DNA of 64,000 nt, taken from contig NZ_SMBU01000019.1 of NCBI RefSeq assembly GCF_004342485.1, positions 1-64,000 of the forward strand, written 5' to 3'. Position numbers and translations under genes: made by a program. The notes under the pieces are model-generated. The model saw only the letters and a list, made by a program, of their open reading frames with translations, did no database searches and was not told the origin of the DNA. The stretch comes from Roseateles saccharophilus (lineage in GTDB: Bacteria > Pseudomonadota > Gammaproteobacteria > Burkholderiales > Burkholderiaceae_C). Positions 45,813 through 56,989 of this stretch are shown here, in pieces (positions within the stretch are counted from its first letter, which is position 1; every line of letters starts with the position of its first letter).

Positions 45813-48800
45813 ATGCGAGGCGTGATGATCGACCGCCGCTCCCTCCTTCGCCTCACCCTCCGGACCCTGGCCGCGCTGGCGGTCGTCGTCGTGCTGGCCC
45901 TGCTCGCCGCGACGCTTGCCCTGCCGGGCTGGATCACCGGCCGCGGTGCTGCGCTCGCCACCGAGGCCCTGGGCCGAACGGTGCACATCGAGCAGGCACG
46001 CTTCCAGCCCTGGCGCCTGGGCGTCGTCGTCGAGGGGCTGAGCATCGCCGGCCCGGCTGCGGGCCAGCCACCGCTGTTCAAGCTCGACCGGCTGGATGCC
46101 GCGCTGTCGCTGCGCTCCCTGCTGCGGGGGCGTGCCGTCGTCGAGTCAGTGGTGCTGACCCGGCCCGAACTGCGCGTCGCCCGCCTGTCCGATGGGCATT
46201 ACGACATCGACGACCTGATCCAGCGCTTCGCCGCCAAGCCCGAGGCCAAGCCGGCACCCGACGCCGCCGAACCCGAGTTCGCCGTTTACAACATCGAGCT
46301 CAGCGAGGGGCTCGTCGCCTTCGACGACCGCCCCGTGCAGCGCAGGCATGAGCTGGCCGGCCTGCATCTGGCGCTGCCCTTCGTGTCCACGCTGCCGGCC
46401 GACGTGGCCGTCAAGGTTCTGCCGCATCTGAGCGGCAAGCTCGACGGCGTCGCCTTCGACAGCCGCGCCGAGGCGCTGCCTTTCGAGGACGACGCCAGCG
46501 CCCGTCTGTCCTTCAAGCTCGCCGGCCTGGACCTCGCGCCGCTGGCCGCCTACATCCCCGCCAGTGCGCCGCTGCGCCTGAGCACCGGCAGGCTCGATGT
46601 CGACCTGGCGCTGGACTTTTCCGAGCATCCCAAGCAGCCGCCCGGCGTCAAGCTCAGCGGCGGCATCCAGCTGCACGAGTTGGCGCTGACCCAGCCCGAC
46701 GGCCAGCCCCTGCTGGGCTTCAAGCGCCTGAGCCTGCCGCTGGTCGACGTGCAGCCGCTGCGCCACCAGGTCGGCCTCGGCCAGATCCTGCTGGAGTCGC
46801 CCAGTGCCTGGTTGCACCCGCTGCCGGCGGCACCAGCCGCAGCGGCTTCCGCGCCCACGGCCACCCAGCCCTGGCAGGTCAGCGTTGCCGGCCTGGAGGT
46901 CAGGGACGGCCGCTTCACCGCGCGCGACCTCGCGCTGGACGCCATCCAGCTCAAGCTCGGCCCCGCTGCCTGGCCGCTGAAGCAGCCGGCCCAACTCGAC
47001 GCCAGCCTGCGCCTGGACCAGGCCACGCTGAGCGCGCGGGCCAAGCTCGCGCCCGAACTGCTCGAGGCCGATGCCGAGCTGAACGGCCTCGCCGTCGAGC
47101 GCCTGGCCGCCTGGCTGCCGCTGCCCAGGGGCATGCGCGTCGCGGCCGGTGTGTCGACCAAGGCCGCACTGCAGGTCAAGGAGCCGCTGGCCGAGGGCGC
47201 CGCCGAGCGCGCCAACCTAAGCCTCAGCGAGCTACGCATCAGCGACGTACGCGTCGGTCTGGCAGGCGCCGGCAAGCCGTTGCTGACGCTGGCCAGCGCC
47301 GAGCTCGACCAGGCCGAGGTCGAGCCCGGCCGCCACGCGCTCCGCCTGGGCCGGCTGAAGCTGGACGCGCCGCGGGCCCAGCTCGCCCGCGAGCATGACG
47401 GGCGCCTGAGCATCGCCGCCTTGCTGCCCGCTGAAGGTGCGTCCACTGCCAGGTCCTCCGGCCCGGCCTGGACCGTGCGGCTGGCCGGCCTCGCCGTCGA
47501 ACGCGGCGCATTGCGCTGGCGCGATGCTGCCGTACCCGAGGGCGTGGCGCCGGTGGCCGTGGTGGTCGAGCCGCTGCAACTGCAGCTCGGCGCGCTGGCC
47601 TGGCCGTCGGCCGCGCCGGTGCAGGCCCAGCTGTCGGCCCGACTCGCAGCGCTGGGCGCCAATGACCAGCCCATTGCCGCCAGCGCCGGCAGCCTGCAAT
47701 GGAATGGCCGCGTCGGCCTCGCACCCTTGTCGACGCGCGGCAAGGTGCAGGCCAAGGCCCTGCCGCTGCAGCTCTTCAACGCCTACCTGGACCCGGCCTG
47801 GGGCCTGCATCTGCAGCGCGCCGAGCTGGGGCTGAAGGCCGATGTCAGCGCCGCCCGCCAGGCCTCCGGCTGGCAGGCCGGCGTGGACGGCGACCTGCGC
47901 CTGGGGCCGCTGGCCGTGCAGCAGGCGCGCTCCATCGATGGCCAGCGCGTCGTCGGCGAAGACCTGCTGAGCTGGCAGGCCCTGCAGCTCGACGGTCTGA
48001 AGCTCGCGCTGTTGCCCGGTGCGCCGCCGAAGCTGGCCGTGCGCGAGGCCGTGCTGGACGAGGCCTATGCCCGCCTCATCGTCAGCGAGGAGGGGCGCTT
48101 CAACCTGCGCGACATCGGCCCGGCCGAAGCCGCCGCTGCAGCAGCGTCGGCGCCTGCGGCATCGGGCCCGCCGCCCGAGTTCGCCGTCGAGCGCATCCGC
48201 GTGAACCGCAGCTTCGTCGACTTCAACGACCGCTTCGTGCGCCCGCACTACAGCGCCCGCCTCAGCGAGTTGCAGGGCTCGCTCGGCGCGTTCTCGTCGG
48301 CCAGCCCCGCGATGGCGCCGCTGACGCTGCGCGGCAAGGTGGCCGGCACCGGACTGCTCGAGATCGACGGGCAGCTGAAGCCGGGCGCGCCGCTGGCCAT
48401 GGACATTGCCGCCAACGCCACCGACATCGAGCTCGCGCCGCTGTCGCCCTATGCCGGCAAATACGCCGGCTATGCGATCGAGCGCGGCAAGCTGTCGACC
48501 AAGCTGCACTACAAGATCGAGCCCGGCGGCTCCCTGAGCGCCAGCAACCAGATCATCCTCAACCAGCTGACCTTCGGCGACAAGGTCGAGAGCCCCGACG
48601 CGACGACGCTGCCGGTGCGCTTCGCCGTTGCGCTGCTGAAGGACCGCAACGGCGTCATCGACGTCAACCTGCCCATCAGCGGCTCGCTGAACGACCCGCA
48701 GTTCAGCGTCGGCGGCATCGTCTGGAAGCTCATCCTGAACCTGATCGGCAAGGCGCTGACCTCGCCCTTCTCGCTGTTCATGGGCAGTGACGCGCCCGAG

Positions 48801-49298
48801 GAGGCCGAAATCGCCTTCGCGCCCGGCGGTGCCGAACTGGGAGACACGGCCAAGCTCGACCGCATTGCCCAGCTGCTGACCGACAAGCCCGGCGTGCAGC
48901 TGACGCTGACCGGATGGGCCGATCCCAGCGCCGAGGCCGCCGCCATCCGCGAGCAGCGGCTGGACAACGCGCTGAAGGCCGAGAACGCGGGCACGCCGGC
49001 CGACGCGCTCAAGCGCCTCTACCAGGCCACCAAGCTGCCCAACAAGCCTCGGAACCTCATCGGCATGGCCAAGGACCTGCCGCCCGAGCAGATGCGCGCG
49101 CTGCTGCTGGCCAACTATGCGGTCGACGCCGAGGCCCTGCGCCAGCTCGCCGTGGCCCGGGCCGTGGCCGTGCGGGATGCACTGCTGGCGCGCGGTGCAC
49201 CGAACGCCCGCGTCTTCCTGGCCGCCCCCAAGCTCTGCGACGGGGCTTGCGCCGCCGGCTGGCATCCCCACGTCGAAATGTCCCTCGGTGCCCACTGA
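45813..49298 (+). CDS. DUF748/AsmA-like large envelope protein
   Basis: 1161 residues. An N-terminal membrane helix (about 15-40) is followed by a very long periplasmic region with repeated beta-rich AsmA/DUF748 segments (for example DRLDAALSLRSLLRGRAVVE near 90 and the DUF748 core about 680-980 with IRVNRSFVDFNDRFVRPHYS and IDVNLPISGSLNDPQFSVGG). The C-terminus (about 1005-1161) resembles an OmpA-like peptidoglycan-binding fold (AFAPGGAELGDTAKLDRIAQ). Bridge-like AsmA-family proteins move phospholipids to the outer membrane, and that is a plausible role here. An internal ATG at 45825 is an alternative start. Confidence 0.85.
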   Translation: MRGVMIDRRSLLRLTLRTLAALAVVVVLALLAATLALPGWITGRGAALATEALGRTVHIEQARFQPWRLGVVVEGLSIAGPAAGQPPLFKLDRLDAALSLRSLLRGRAVVESVVLTRPELRVARLSDGHYDIDDLIQRFAAKPEAKPAPDAAEPEFAVYNIELSEGLVAFDDRPVQRRHELAGLHLALPFVSTLPADVAVKVLPHLSGKLDGVAFDSRAEALPFEDDASARLSFKLAGLDLAPLAAYIPASAPLRLSTGRLDVDLALDFSEHPKQPPGVKLSGGIQLHELALTQPDGQPLLGFKRLSLPLVDVQPLRHQVGLGQILLESPSAWLHPLPAAPAAAASAPTATQPWQVSVAGLEVRDGRFTARDLALDAIQLKLGPAAWPLKQPAQLDASLRLDQATLSARAKLAPELLEADAELNGLAVERLAAWLPLPRGMRVAAGVSTKAALQVKEPLAEGAAERANLSLSELRISDVRVGLAGAGKPLLTLASAELDQAEVEPGRHALRLGRLKLDAPRAQLAREHDGRLSIAALLPAEGASTARSSGPAWTVRLAGLAVERGALRWRDAAVPEGVAPVAVVVEPLQLQLGALAWPSAAPVQAQLSARLAALGANDQPIAASAGSLQWNGRVGLAPLSTRGKVQAKALPLQLFNAYLDPAWGLHLQRAELGLKADVSAARQASGWQAGVDGDLRLGPLAVQQARSIDGQRVVGEDLLSWQALQLDGLKLALLPGAPPKLAVREAVLDEAYARLIVSEEGRFNLRDIGPAEAAAAAASAPAASGPPPEFAVERIRVNRSFVDFNDRFVRPHYSARLSELQGSLGAFSSASPAMAPLTLRGKVAGTGLLEIDGQLKPGAPLAMDIAANATDIELAPLSPYAGKYAGYAIERGKLSTKLHYKIEPGGSLSASNQIILNQLTFGDKVESPDATTLPVRFAVALLKDRNGVIDVNLPISGSLNDPQFSVGGIVWKLILNLIGKALTSPFSLFMGSDAPEEAEIAFAPGGAELGDTAKLDRIAQLLTDKPGVQLTLTGWADPSAEAAAIREQRLDNALKAENAGTPADALKRLYQATKLPNKPRNLIGMAKDLPPEQMRALLLANYAVDAEALRQLAVARAVAVRDALLARGAPNARVFLAAPKLCDGACAAGWHPHVEMSLGAH

Positions 49299-49307
49299 AA
49301 GACGCCC

Positions 49308-49844
49308 ATGACCGCAAGCAATCTCGAACGCATCACCCTGGCCGGCGGCTGCTTCTGGTGCCTGGAGGCCGTCTACGAGCGGGTGCGCGGCGTGCACCAG
49401 GTCGAGAACGGCTACAGCAACGGCCAGGCCGCCAACCCCAACTACGAGCAGGTCTGCAGCGGCCATACCGGCCATGCCGAGGTCGTGCGCATCGACTTCG
49501 ACCCCGCCGTGGTCTCGCTGCGCGAGCTGCTCGAAGTTTTCTTCACCATCCACGACCCGACGACGCTAAACCGCCAGGGCGCCGATGCCGGCACGCAGTA
49601 CCGCTCCGGCATCTACTGGCATGGCGAGGCTCAGCGCCAACTGGCGGCCGAGGTGCTGGGCGAGGCCAACGAGCACCACGCTGGCCGTGTCGTCACCGAG
49701 TTGCTGCCCGAGACCAACTACCACCCGGCCGAGGCCTACCACCAGCATTACTACGCCCGCAACCCCGAGCAGGGCTATTGCGCCTTCGTCGTCGCCGGCA
49801 AGGTGGACAAATTCCTGGCCAGCTTCAAGCGGCTCGTGAAGTGA
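49308..49844 (+). CDS. msrA: Peptide-methionine (S)-S-oxide reductase
   Basis: 178-residue MsrA. The catalytic Cys15 lies in LAGGCFWCLEAVY, with EVVRIDFDP, HDPTTLNRQGADAGTQYRS and the C-terminal YHQHYYARNP region all present. It repairs oxidised methionine. Its stop shares one base with the start of the ABC transporter gene, so the three genes probably form one unit. Confidence 0.96.
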   Translation: MTASNLERITLAGGCFWCLEAVYERVRGVHQVENGYSNGQAANPNYEQVCSGHTGHAEVVRIDFDPAVVSLRELLEVFFTIHDPTTLNRQGADAGTQYRSGIYWHGEAQRQLAAEVLGEANEHHAGRVVTELLPETNYHPAEAYHQHYYARNPEQGYCAFVVAGKVDKFLASFKRLVK

Positions 49845-50488
49845 TGCTGGCCTGGCAGGGGCTGGCCCACCACTACGCCGGCGCCGAACATGCGATCCGC
49901 TATGCCGACTTCGCGCTGGGCCACGGCCGGCACCTGCTGCTGCGCGGCGCCTCGGGCTCCGGCAAGTCGACGCTGCTGGCCCTGCTGTCCGGCCTGCTGC
50001 GCGTGCAGCAGGGCTGGCTGGAGGTGGCCGGCACCGAGCTCGCGGCCCTGAGCCCGCGCGAACTGGACGCCTGGCGGGGTGCGACGCTGGGCGTCGTGCC
50101 GCAGCGCCTGCACCTGAGCGAGGCGCTGACGGTGGCCGAAAACCTCGCCCTGCCGGCCCTGGCCGCAGGGCAGGGCGCCGACCCGGCCCGCGCGGCCGAG
50201 CTGCTCGACGCGCTGGACATCGCCGGCCTGGCCGGCCGCCGGCCGCACCAGCTCAGCGTCGGCCAAGCCCAGCGCGTGGCGCTGGCCCGCGCGCTGATGC
50301 GCCGGCCGCGCCTGCTGCTGGCCGACGAGCCCAGCGCCAACCTGGACGACGAGCACACCGTGAACATGCTGGCCCTGCTGCTGGACGCGGCCGAGCGCGA
50401 GGGCTGCACGCTGGTCATCGCCAGCCATGACGCCCGCGTCGTCGAGGCCCTGGGCGGGCGGGACGACGTTTCGGAGCTGAGCCTGTGA
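49844..50488 (+). CDS. ABC transporter ATP-binding protein (LolD/MacB-like)
   Basis: 214-residue ATPase. Walker A RGASGSGKSTLLA (about 34-46), Q loop VVPQRLHL, signature QLSVGQAQRVALARAL, Walker B LLLADEPSANLD and H loop IASHDARV. It pairs with the FtsX-type permease that follows. In Pseudomonas PA4063-PA4066 the same ATPase-permease-DUF3299 set is under zinc (Zur) control; the first gene of that set (DUF2796) is missing here. Confidence 0.9.
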   Translation: MLAWQGLAHHYAGAEHAIRYADFALGHGRHLLLRGASGSGKSTLLALLSGLLRVQQGWLEVAGTELAALSPRELDAWRGATLGVVPQRLHLSEALTVAENLALPALAAGQGADPARAAELLDALDIAGLAGRRPHQLSVGQAQRVALARALMRRPRLLLADEPSANLDDEHTVNMLALLLDAAEREGCTLVIASHDARVVEALGGRDDVSELSL

Positions 50489-51681
50489 TCCGCCTCGCCT
50501 GGCGCTATCTCTGGTCCAGCCCGCTGACGACGGCGCTGAACCTGCTGCTGCTGACCCTTGGCCTCGCGGCCGTGACCTTCGTGCTGCGCGCCAGCGCCCA
50601 GGTCGAGGCCGGGCTCAGGCGCGACCTGGCGGGCATCGACCTCGTCGTCGGTGCCAAGGGCAGCCCGATGCAGATCATGCTGGCCGGCGTCTTCCACCTC
50701 GATGCGCCGACCGGCAACATCCCGCTGGCGACGCTGGCGCTGCTGAAGAAGCAGCCGCTGGTGGCCCAGGCCGTGCCGTTGTCGCTGGGCGACTCCTTCC
50801 GCGGCTACCGCATTGCCGGCACGACGCCGGACTATGTCGACCTCTACGGCGGCCGGCTGGGGCAGGGAGCGCTTTGGACGAAGCCCATGCAGGCCGTGCT
50901 GGGCGCCGAGGTGGCCCACGTCAGCGGGCTCAAGGTCGGCGACCGTTTCGCCGGCAGCCATGGCCTGGCCGAGGGCGGCGGTGCCCATGGCGACCATCTC
51001 TTCGAGGTCGTCGGCGTGCTGGCCGAATCGGGCAGCGTGCTGGACCGCCTGGTGCTGACCGACCTGGCCTCGGTCTGGCAGGTGCACGAGGAGCACCATG
51101 CCGGCGAGGCCCATGACGAGGCAGCCGACGACAGGCGCGAGATCACGCTGGCCCTGGTGCGCTACCGCAGCCCGCTGGCGGCCGTGATGCTGCCGCGCTG
51201 GGTCAATGCGCAGGACGGCCTGCAGTCCGCCGCGCCGGCGCTGGAAACGGCCCGGCTGATGCGCCTCGTCGGTGCCGGTACCGAGGTGCTCCGTGGCTTC
51301 GGCCTCGTGCTGCTGGCCGCGGCGGGGCTGTCGGTCTGGGTTGCGCTGCTGCACGCGGTGCGCGCGCGCCAGGGTGACCTGGCCATGCTGCGCATGCTGG
51401 GCGCACCGGCTCGCCGTGTCGCGGCTCTGATCGCGCTGGAAGCCCTGCTGCTGGCCGGCCTGGCCGCCGTGCTGGGCTTGGCGGCTGGCCACGGCCTGGT
51501 TGCGGTGCTGGAACGGCTGCTGGCCGAGCGCCAGTCGCTGCGGCTGGGCGCGTTGGGCTGGAGCGAGGCGGAATGGCTGGTGCCGCTGCTGGCTGGCGGC
51601 CTCGCACTGCTGGCCGCCGCCTGGCCGGCCTGGCGGGCCTATCGCCTGGACGTCACGACTCTGCTGCAAGCTCCGCGTTGA
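50485..51681 (+). CDS. FtsX-family ABC permease with histidine-rich periplasmic loops
   Basis: 398 residues with a MacB/LolC layout: one membrane helix at about 17-36, a large periplasmic domain (40-265) and three C-terminal helices (about 268-292, 310-345, 365-388). The periplasmic domain is rich in His: His159, His168 and His171 in one loop (GSHGLAEGGGAHGDHLF) and four in HEEHHAGEAHDE (201-212), suggesting metal binding. The start is GTG 50485, overlapping the ATPase stop (GTGA). It likely exports or transfers a metal or metal-loaded protein, but substrate is unproven. Confidence 0.87.
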   Translation: MIRLAWRYLWSSPLTTALNLLLLTLGLAAVTFVLRASAQVEAGLRRDLAGIDLVVGAKGSPMQIMLAGVFHLDAPTGNIPLATLALLKKQPLVAQAVPLSLGDSFRGYRIAGTTPDYVDLYGGRLGQGALWTKPMQAVLGAEVAHVSGLKVGDRFAGSHGLAEGGGAHGDHLFEVVGVLAESGSVLDRLVLTDLASVWQVHEEHHAGEAHDEAADDRREITLALVRYRSPLAAVMLPRWVNAQDGLQSAAPALETARLMRLVGAGTEVLRGFGLVLLAAAGLSVWVALLHAVRARQGDLAMLRMLGAPARRVAALIALEALLLAGLAAVLGLAAGHGLVAVLERLLAERQSLRLGALGWSEAEWLVPLLAGGLALLAAAWPAWRAYRLDVTTLLQAPR

Positions 51682-51696
51682 ACGTCCCACCCCCTA

Positions 51697-51723
51697 CCGG
51701 CTTCGCCGGCCCCCTCAAGGGGG
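51697..51723. repeat. Intergenic palindromic repeat
   Basis: Two adjoining palindromes, CCGGCTTCGCCGG (51697-51709) and CCCCCTCAAGGGGG (51710-51723), within the 176-bp gap between the permease and DUF3299 genes. Further downstream GGATCGGG...CCGGATCC adds another inverted pair. The C-run/G-run core resembles those at 20575-20589 and 22544-22556, so this is probably a dispersed repeat family of the genome. It could also modulate read-through to the DUF3299 gene. Confidence 0.6.
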
Positions 51724-51857
51724 CGAGGCCGCAGGATCGGGAAAGCCGGATCCTCGGCTTCCGCGCGATGGAGCCCTGCGCTGAGCGCGGGCTTTGGTGC
51801 TCACAGCGGTGGGGGCGGAGAATCTCGATATTCGTATTGGCGAACGCCACCTAAGCC

Positions 51858-52340
51858 ATGAAATTTCTCGTTGCAGCTCTTCTCTCGGTCTCCACCGCCG
51901 TGATGGCCCAGGTTTCGCCCGCCATCGGCCAAGGCCCCGGCTATCACGACCCGCGCAGCCCCTTCAAGCCGCTCGAGGAGCGCAGCGACATCGTGTCCTG
52001 GAAGCTGCTGTCCCAGGTTACGGCCAAGGCCGAGAAGAAGAAGATCGTGCCGACCTTCCCGGCCGCTGTGCAGGCGCTGGATCGCAGGACGGTCAAGGTG
52101 CAGGGCTTCATGATGCCGCTGGAGGCGGGTGACAAGCAGCAGCACTTCCTGCTGTCCTCGGTGCCGACGACCTGCGCCTTCTGCGTGCCGGCCGGCCCCG
52201 AAGGCCTTGTCGAGGTGCGCACGAAGAAGCCCGTGCGCTACACGCTGGAGCCGGTCGTCGTCGAAGGCCAACTGGCCGTGCTGACCGACGACCCCTACGG
52301 CCTCTATTACCGTGTCGACGAGGGCGACGCCGTCAATTAA
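51858..52340 (+). CDS. DUF3299 secreted protein
   Basis: 160 residues with a signal peptide (1-17, VMA-QV). The mature protein contains VSWKLLSQVTAKAEKKKIVP, VKVQGFMMPLEAGDKQQHFL and a CxxC motif in VPTTCAFCVPAGP (Cys106, Cys109), the DUF3299 signature. DUF3299 genes commonly follow a MacB/LolCD-type ATPase and permease and are often zinc-regulated. It is probably a periplasmic metal-binding partner of the preceding exporter. Ends 1 nt before the convergent pdxH stop. Confidence 0.86.
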   Translation: MKFLVAALLSVSTAVMAQVSPAIGQGPGYHDPRSPFKPLEERSDIVSWKLLSQVTAKAEKKKIVPTFPAAVQALDRRTVKVQGFMMPLEAGDKQQHFLLSSVPTTCAFCVPAGPEGLVEVRTKKPVRYTLEPVVVEGQLAVLTDDPYGLYYRVDEGDAVN

Positions 52341-52976
52341 TTAAGGCGCAAGCCGTTCGCGGACCCAGGCGCCGGCATCGAGCCTGAAGACCAGCCGGTC
52401 GTGCAGCCGCGAGCGGCGCCCCTGCCAGAACTCGAAACGATCCGGCAGCAGGCGATAGCCGCCCCAATGCGGCGGCCGTTCGGGGTTCAGGCCATGCTGG
52501 ACCGCCGCCTTGGCGGCGTTGGCCACCAGCACGGCGCGCGAGCTGATGACTCGGCTCTGCGGCGAGGCCCAGGCTCCGAGCCGCGAATCCAGCGGCCGGC
52601 TCCTGAAGTAGTCGTCCGACTCCTCGGCTGAGGTCTTCTCGACCCGGCCCTCGATGCGCACGACGCGCTCCATCTCCACCCAGTGAAACTGCAAGGCGGC
52701 GTAGGGGCTGTGTGCCAGCTCCTGGCCCTTGCGGCTTTCGTAGTTCGTGAACCAGACCATGCCGCGTGCATCGCAGCCCTTGAGCAGCACGACGCGCGTC
52801 GAAGGCCGTCCATCGGCGCCCACGGTGGCCACGGTCATCGCTGTCGGTTCGGACACATCGTGGGCGATGGCCTCGTCCATCCAGCGGTTGAAGAGGGCCA
52901 GCGGGCCGTCCGAGGCCTGATCCTCGTCCAGCTCGCCCAGTTCGTAACTCTTTCGGAATTCGCTCAACTTGCTCAT
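52341..52976 (-). CDS. pdxH: Pyridoxamine 5'-phosphate oxidase
   Basis: 211-residue FMN enzyme oxidising PNP/PMP to pyridoxal phosphate. Landmarks: [48 protein letters not shown] and the C-terminal [16 protein letters not shown]...ERLAP. ATG 52976 is chosen although the frame is open far upstream. It may supply PLP to enzymes such as GlyA, but it is not in an operon with them. Confidence 0.96.
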   Translation of the reverse strand: MSKLSEFRKSYELGELDEDQASDGPLALFNRWMDEAIAHDVSEPTAMTVATVGADGRPSTRVVLLKGCDARGMVWFTNYESRKGQELAHSPYAALQFHWVEMERVVRIEGRVEKTSAEESDDYFRSRPLDSRLGAWASPQSRVISSRAVLVANAAKAAVQHGLNPERPPHWGGYRLLPDRFEFWQGRRSRLHDRLVFRLDAGAWVRERLAP

Positions 52977-53108
52977 AGGACCGAAGTATGCAGACCTTCC
53001 CTTAAGTGAACCTCCCAGTTTCAAGCGCAGGGCCGCTCGGCATGCTTGTGGCACCGCAGCAAAGGCCGAAATGCCCTGCCGCAAGGGATTGCCAAGGACG
53101 ACCACCGA

Positions 53109-53717
53109 ATGATGAAACGACGCCCCGCCGTCGTCGTGCTGGCCGCAGGACGCGGCTCGCGCTTCCGCGGCCCGGGCCACAAGCTCGAGCAGAACCTGGG
53201 CGGCGCGTCCGGTGCGGAAACCCTGCTCGCGCGCAGCCTGCGCCATGCCATTGCCACGCGGCTTCCCGTCGTCGTCGTGACGACGCCGGCCCTGGCCCCG
53301 GCCGTGCACCAGCTCGTCGCGGCGCGCGATATCGTGACCCTGCCCGAACGCGATGCCCAGGGGCGGCTTCAGCCCGTCGGCATGGGACATTCCATCGTTG
53401 CCGGTGTCAGTGCCACGGGCGATGCCGATGGCTGGCTCATCCTGCCGGCCGACATGCCGCTGGTGCGGCCCGCCACCATCATGGCCGTGGCCGAAGGCCT
53501 GGAGCGCTACCCCGTCTGTTACGCCCAGTACCGCGGCATCCAGGGCCATCCGGTCGGTTTCGGCACCGAGCTTTATTCCGAGCTGGTGGCCCTGAGCGGC
53601 GACGAGGGTGCCCGGCGCATCGTGGCCCGCTACGCCGCCCAGCCCATCGAGGTGGACGACCCCGGCGTGCACATCGACGTCGACACCGCCGAAGATCTCG
53701 CTCGCCTGCGCAGCTGA
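53109..53717 (+). CDS. MocA-like nucleotidyltransferase
   Basis: 202 residues of the MobA-like NTP-transferase fold. The nucleotide motif is [20 protein letters not shown], the metal Asp lies in [10 protein letters not shown], and [11 protein letters not shown] is the pterin-side motif shared with molybdenum cofactor cytidylyltransferases (MocA) and nicotine-blue-reductase-like enzymes. Two adjacent ATGs (53109, 53112) are possible starts. No molybdoenzyme genes are adjacent, so the acceptor is uncertain. Confidence 0.83.
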   Translation: MMKRRPAVVVLAAGRGSRFRGPGHKLEQNLGGASGAETLLARSLRHAIATRLPVVVVTTPALAPAVHQLVAARDIVTLPERDAQGRLQPVGMGHSIVAGVSATGDADGWLILPADMPLVRPATIMAVAEGLERYPVCYAQYRGIQGHPVGFGTELYSELVALSGDEGARRIVARYAAQPIEVDDPGVHIDVDTAEDLARLRS

Positions 53718-53726
53718 GGGCCTGGG

Positions 53727-54350
53727 TCAGGGCGGCGCGCACAGTCCGTGGCGCGCGGCCAGGTGCGCCTGGCGCTCCAACTCGGCGTCGCGGATGCCGT
53801 GCTCGCGCAAGCCCTGGACGGTGCGCAGCAGATAGTCCAGTGTCGTGCCGTAACGGCCCCGGGCATGGCGGAAGATGTGCAGCAGCTCGGGCTCGCGCAG
53901 CGGGCCGGTCCAGCTCGGGCTCTGGCGCGACAGCGTGAAGGCCAGTGCCCGCTGCCGCCCGGCGGGCGTCTCGCAGTTCAGCCAGCGTGGCTCGTAGACG
54001 CCGTTGGGCATCTCCCGGTCCCAGAGCTGCACCAGCACACCCTCGCCGGCGGCACGCGGCACGCGGTAGACCAGGCCGCGACAACTGCCACCCGACACCA
54101 GGGCCAGCACCAGGCCCGGCTCCTGTGGCGAGCCACGGTTCGTGCGCGAGCGCATGCGCAGCACGCGGTGAAAGCCCAGCACCCGGGCCGGCAATGCCTG
54201 GGCATAGTCGAAATCCGGGCGCCAGATCAGCGAGCCGTAGGCGAACAGCAGCAGGTCATCGCCGCTGGCCCGCCATTCGGCGGCCGTGCGCTGCAGCAGA
54301 TGGGCGCTGCGCGTCGGGCCGTGCGGAATATTCAATGCGTGTGACGACAT
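53727..54350 (-). CDS. chaC: ChaC-type gamma-glutamylcyclotransferase
   Basis: 207 residues. The family motif LLFAYGSLIWRPDFDY binds the glutathione backbone, and the catalytic Glu is expected in the RVPRAAGEGVLVQLWDREM region. It cleaves glutathione to 5-oxoproline and Cys-Gly. Divergent from edd by 119 bp and convergent with the MocA-like gene. Confidence 0.92.
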   Translation of the reverse strand: MSSHALNIPHGPTRSAHLLQRTAAEWRASGDDLLLFAYGSLIWRPDFDYAQALPARVLGFHRVLRMRSRTNRGSPQEPGLVLALVSGGSCRGLVYRVPRAAGEGVLVQLWDREMPNGVYEPRWLNCETPAGRQRALAFTLSRQSPSWTGPLREPELLHIFRHARGRYGTTLDYLLRTVQGLREHGIRDAELERQAHLAARHGLCAPP

Positions 54351-54408
54351 CGCCCATCATCTTGTCACGCGAGGTACCCAGGCCGTAACCCACGCTGCCC
54401 TGCGGCCA

Positions 54409-54424
54409 AGTAATATGGTTACCT
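54409..54424. promoter_or_regulatory. Possible HexR-like operator before edd
   Basis: The imperfect palindrome AGTAATATGGTTACCT has GTAA...TTAC arms spaced like HexR sites (consensus recalled as TGTARTTWWAYTACA), in which a KDPG-responsive repressor controls edd and other Entner-Doudoroff genes. It lies 46 bp before the edd start. Several positions in the centre deviate, so this is tentative. AGGAGA (54459-54464) is the edd ribosome site. Confidence 0.35.
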
Positions 54425-54469
54425 AAATTCCAGAGGGCAAGTTACAGAATCCAGGCCCAGGAGACCCGA

Positions 54470-56299
<1,830 letters not shown>

Positions 56300-56307
56300 G
56301 ACCTGGA

Positions 56308-56345
56308 GTGCCAGACCGCCCGAGCGAAGCGAGTAGCTCTGGCAC
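56308..56345 (+). other. edd-eda intercistronic hairpin
   Basis: Perfect 8-bp inverted repeat GTGCCAGA (56308-56315) and TCTGGCAC (56338-56345) enclosing a 22-nt loop that itself has a GAGCGAAGCGAG near-repeat. It lies in the gap between edd and eda. There is no T-run, so it probably protects or processes the transcript rather than ending it. Confidence 0.55.
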
Positions 56346-56368
56346 CCACTGATTCAGAAATTGACTTC

Positions 56369-56989
56369 ATGCTTGAAACCCTCAGCTTGGCCAGCCACGG
56401 CCCCGTCATTCCCGTCATCGTCATCCAGCGCCTGGAAGACGCCGTGCCGCTGGCCGAGGCCCTGGTGGCCGGCGGCGTCAAGGTGCTCGAGGTGACGCTG
56501 CGCACGCCGGTTGCGCTTCAGGCCATGGAAGCCATGGCCAAGGTGCCGGGCGCCATCGTCGGCGCCGGCACGCTGCGCAGCCCGCAGGACGTGGCCAACG
56601 CGAAGAACGCCGGCTGCCGGTTTGGCGTCAGCCCCGGCTTCACCGAGGCCATCGGCTCAGCTTGCCAACAGCACGGCCTGCCGCTGCTGCCCGGCGTGTC
56701 CACCGCCTCCGAGGTCATGCAGGCCAACGCGGCCGGCTACGGCTTCCTGAAGCTCTTCCCGGCCGTCGCGGTCGGTGGCGTGAACCTGTTGAAGGCCCTG
56801 GCCGGCCCCTTTCCGGACGTGGCCTTCTGCCCCACCGGCGGCATCTCGTTGCAGACGGCGCCCGACTTCCTGAATCTGCCCAACGTCAAGGTCTGCGGTG
56901 GCTCCTGGCTCACGCCTCAGGATGCCGTCGACGCCAAGGACTGGGCGCGCATCACCCGGCTCGCCGCCGAGGCTTCAGCCCTGCGGTAG
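56369..56989 (+). CDS. eda: KDPG/KHG aldolase
   Basis: 206-residue class I aldolase that splits 2-keto-3-deoxy-6-phosphogluconate into pyruvate and glyceraldehyde 3-phosphate. The Schiff-base Lys128 is in FLKLFPA, and Glu41 and Arg45 in EVTLRT are the acid/base and phosphate residues; the phosphate loop is PTGGIS. Forms the Entner-Doudoroff pair with edd. Its 3' end overlaps the convergent thioesterase gene by 15 bp. Confidence 0.96.
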   Translation: MLETLSLASHGPVIPVIVIQRLEDAVPLAEALVAGGVKVLEVTLRTPVALQAMEAMAKVPGAIVGAGTLRSPQDVANAKNAGCRFGVSPGFTEAIGSACQQHGLPLLPGVSTASEVMQANAAGYGFLKLFPAVAVGGVNLLKALAGPFPDVAFCPTGGISLQTAPDFLNLPNVKVCGGSWLTPQDAVDAKDWARITRLAAEASALR

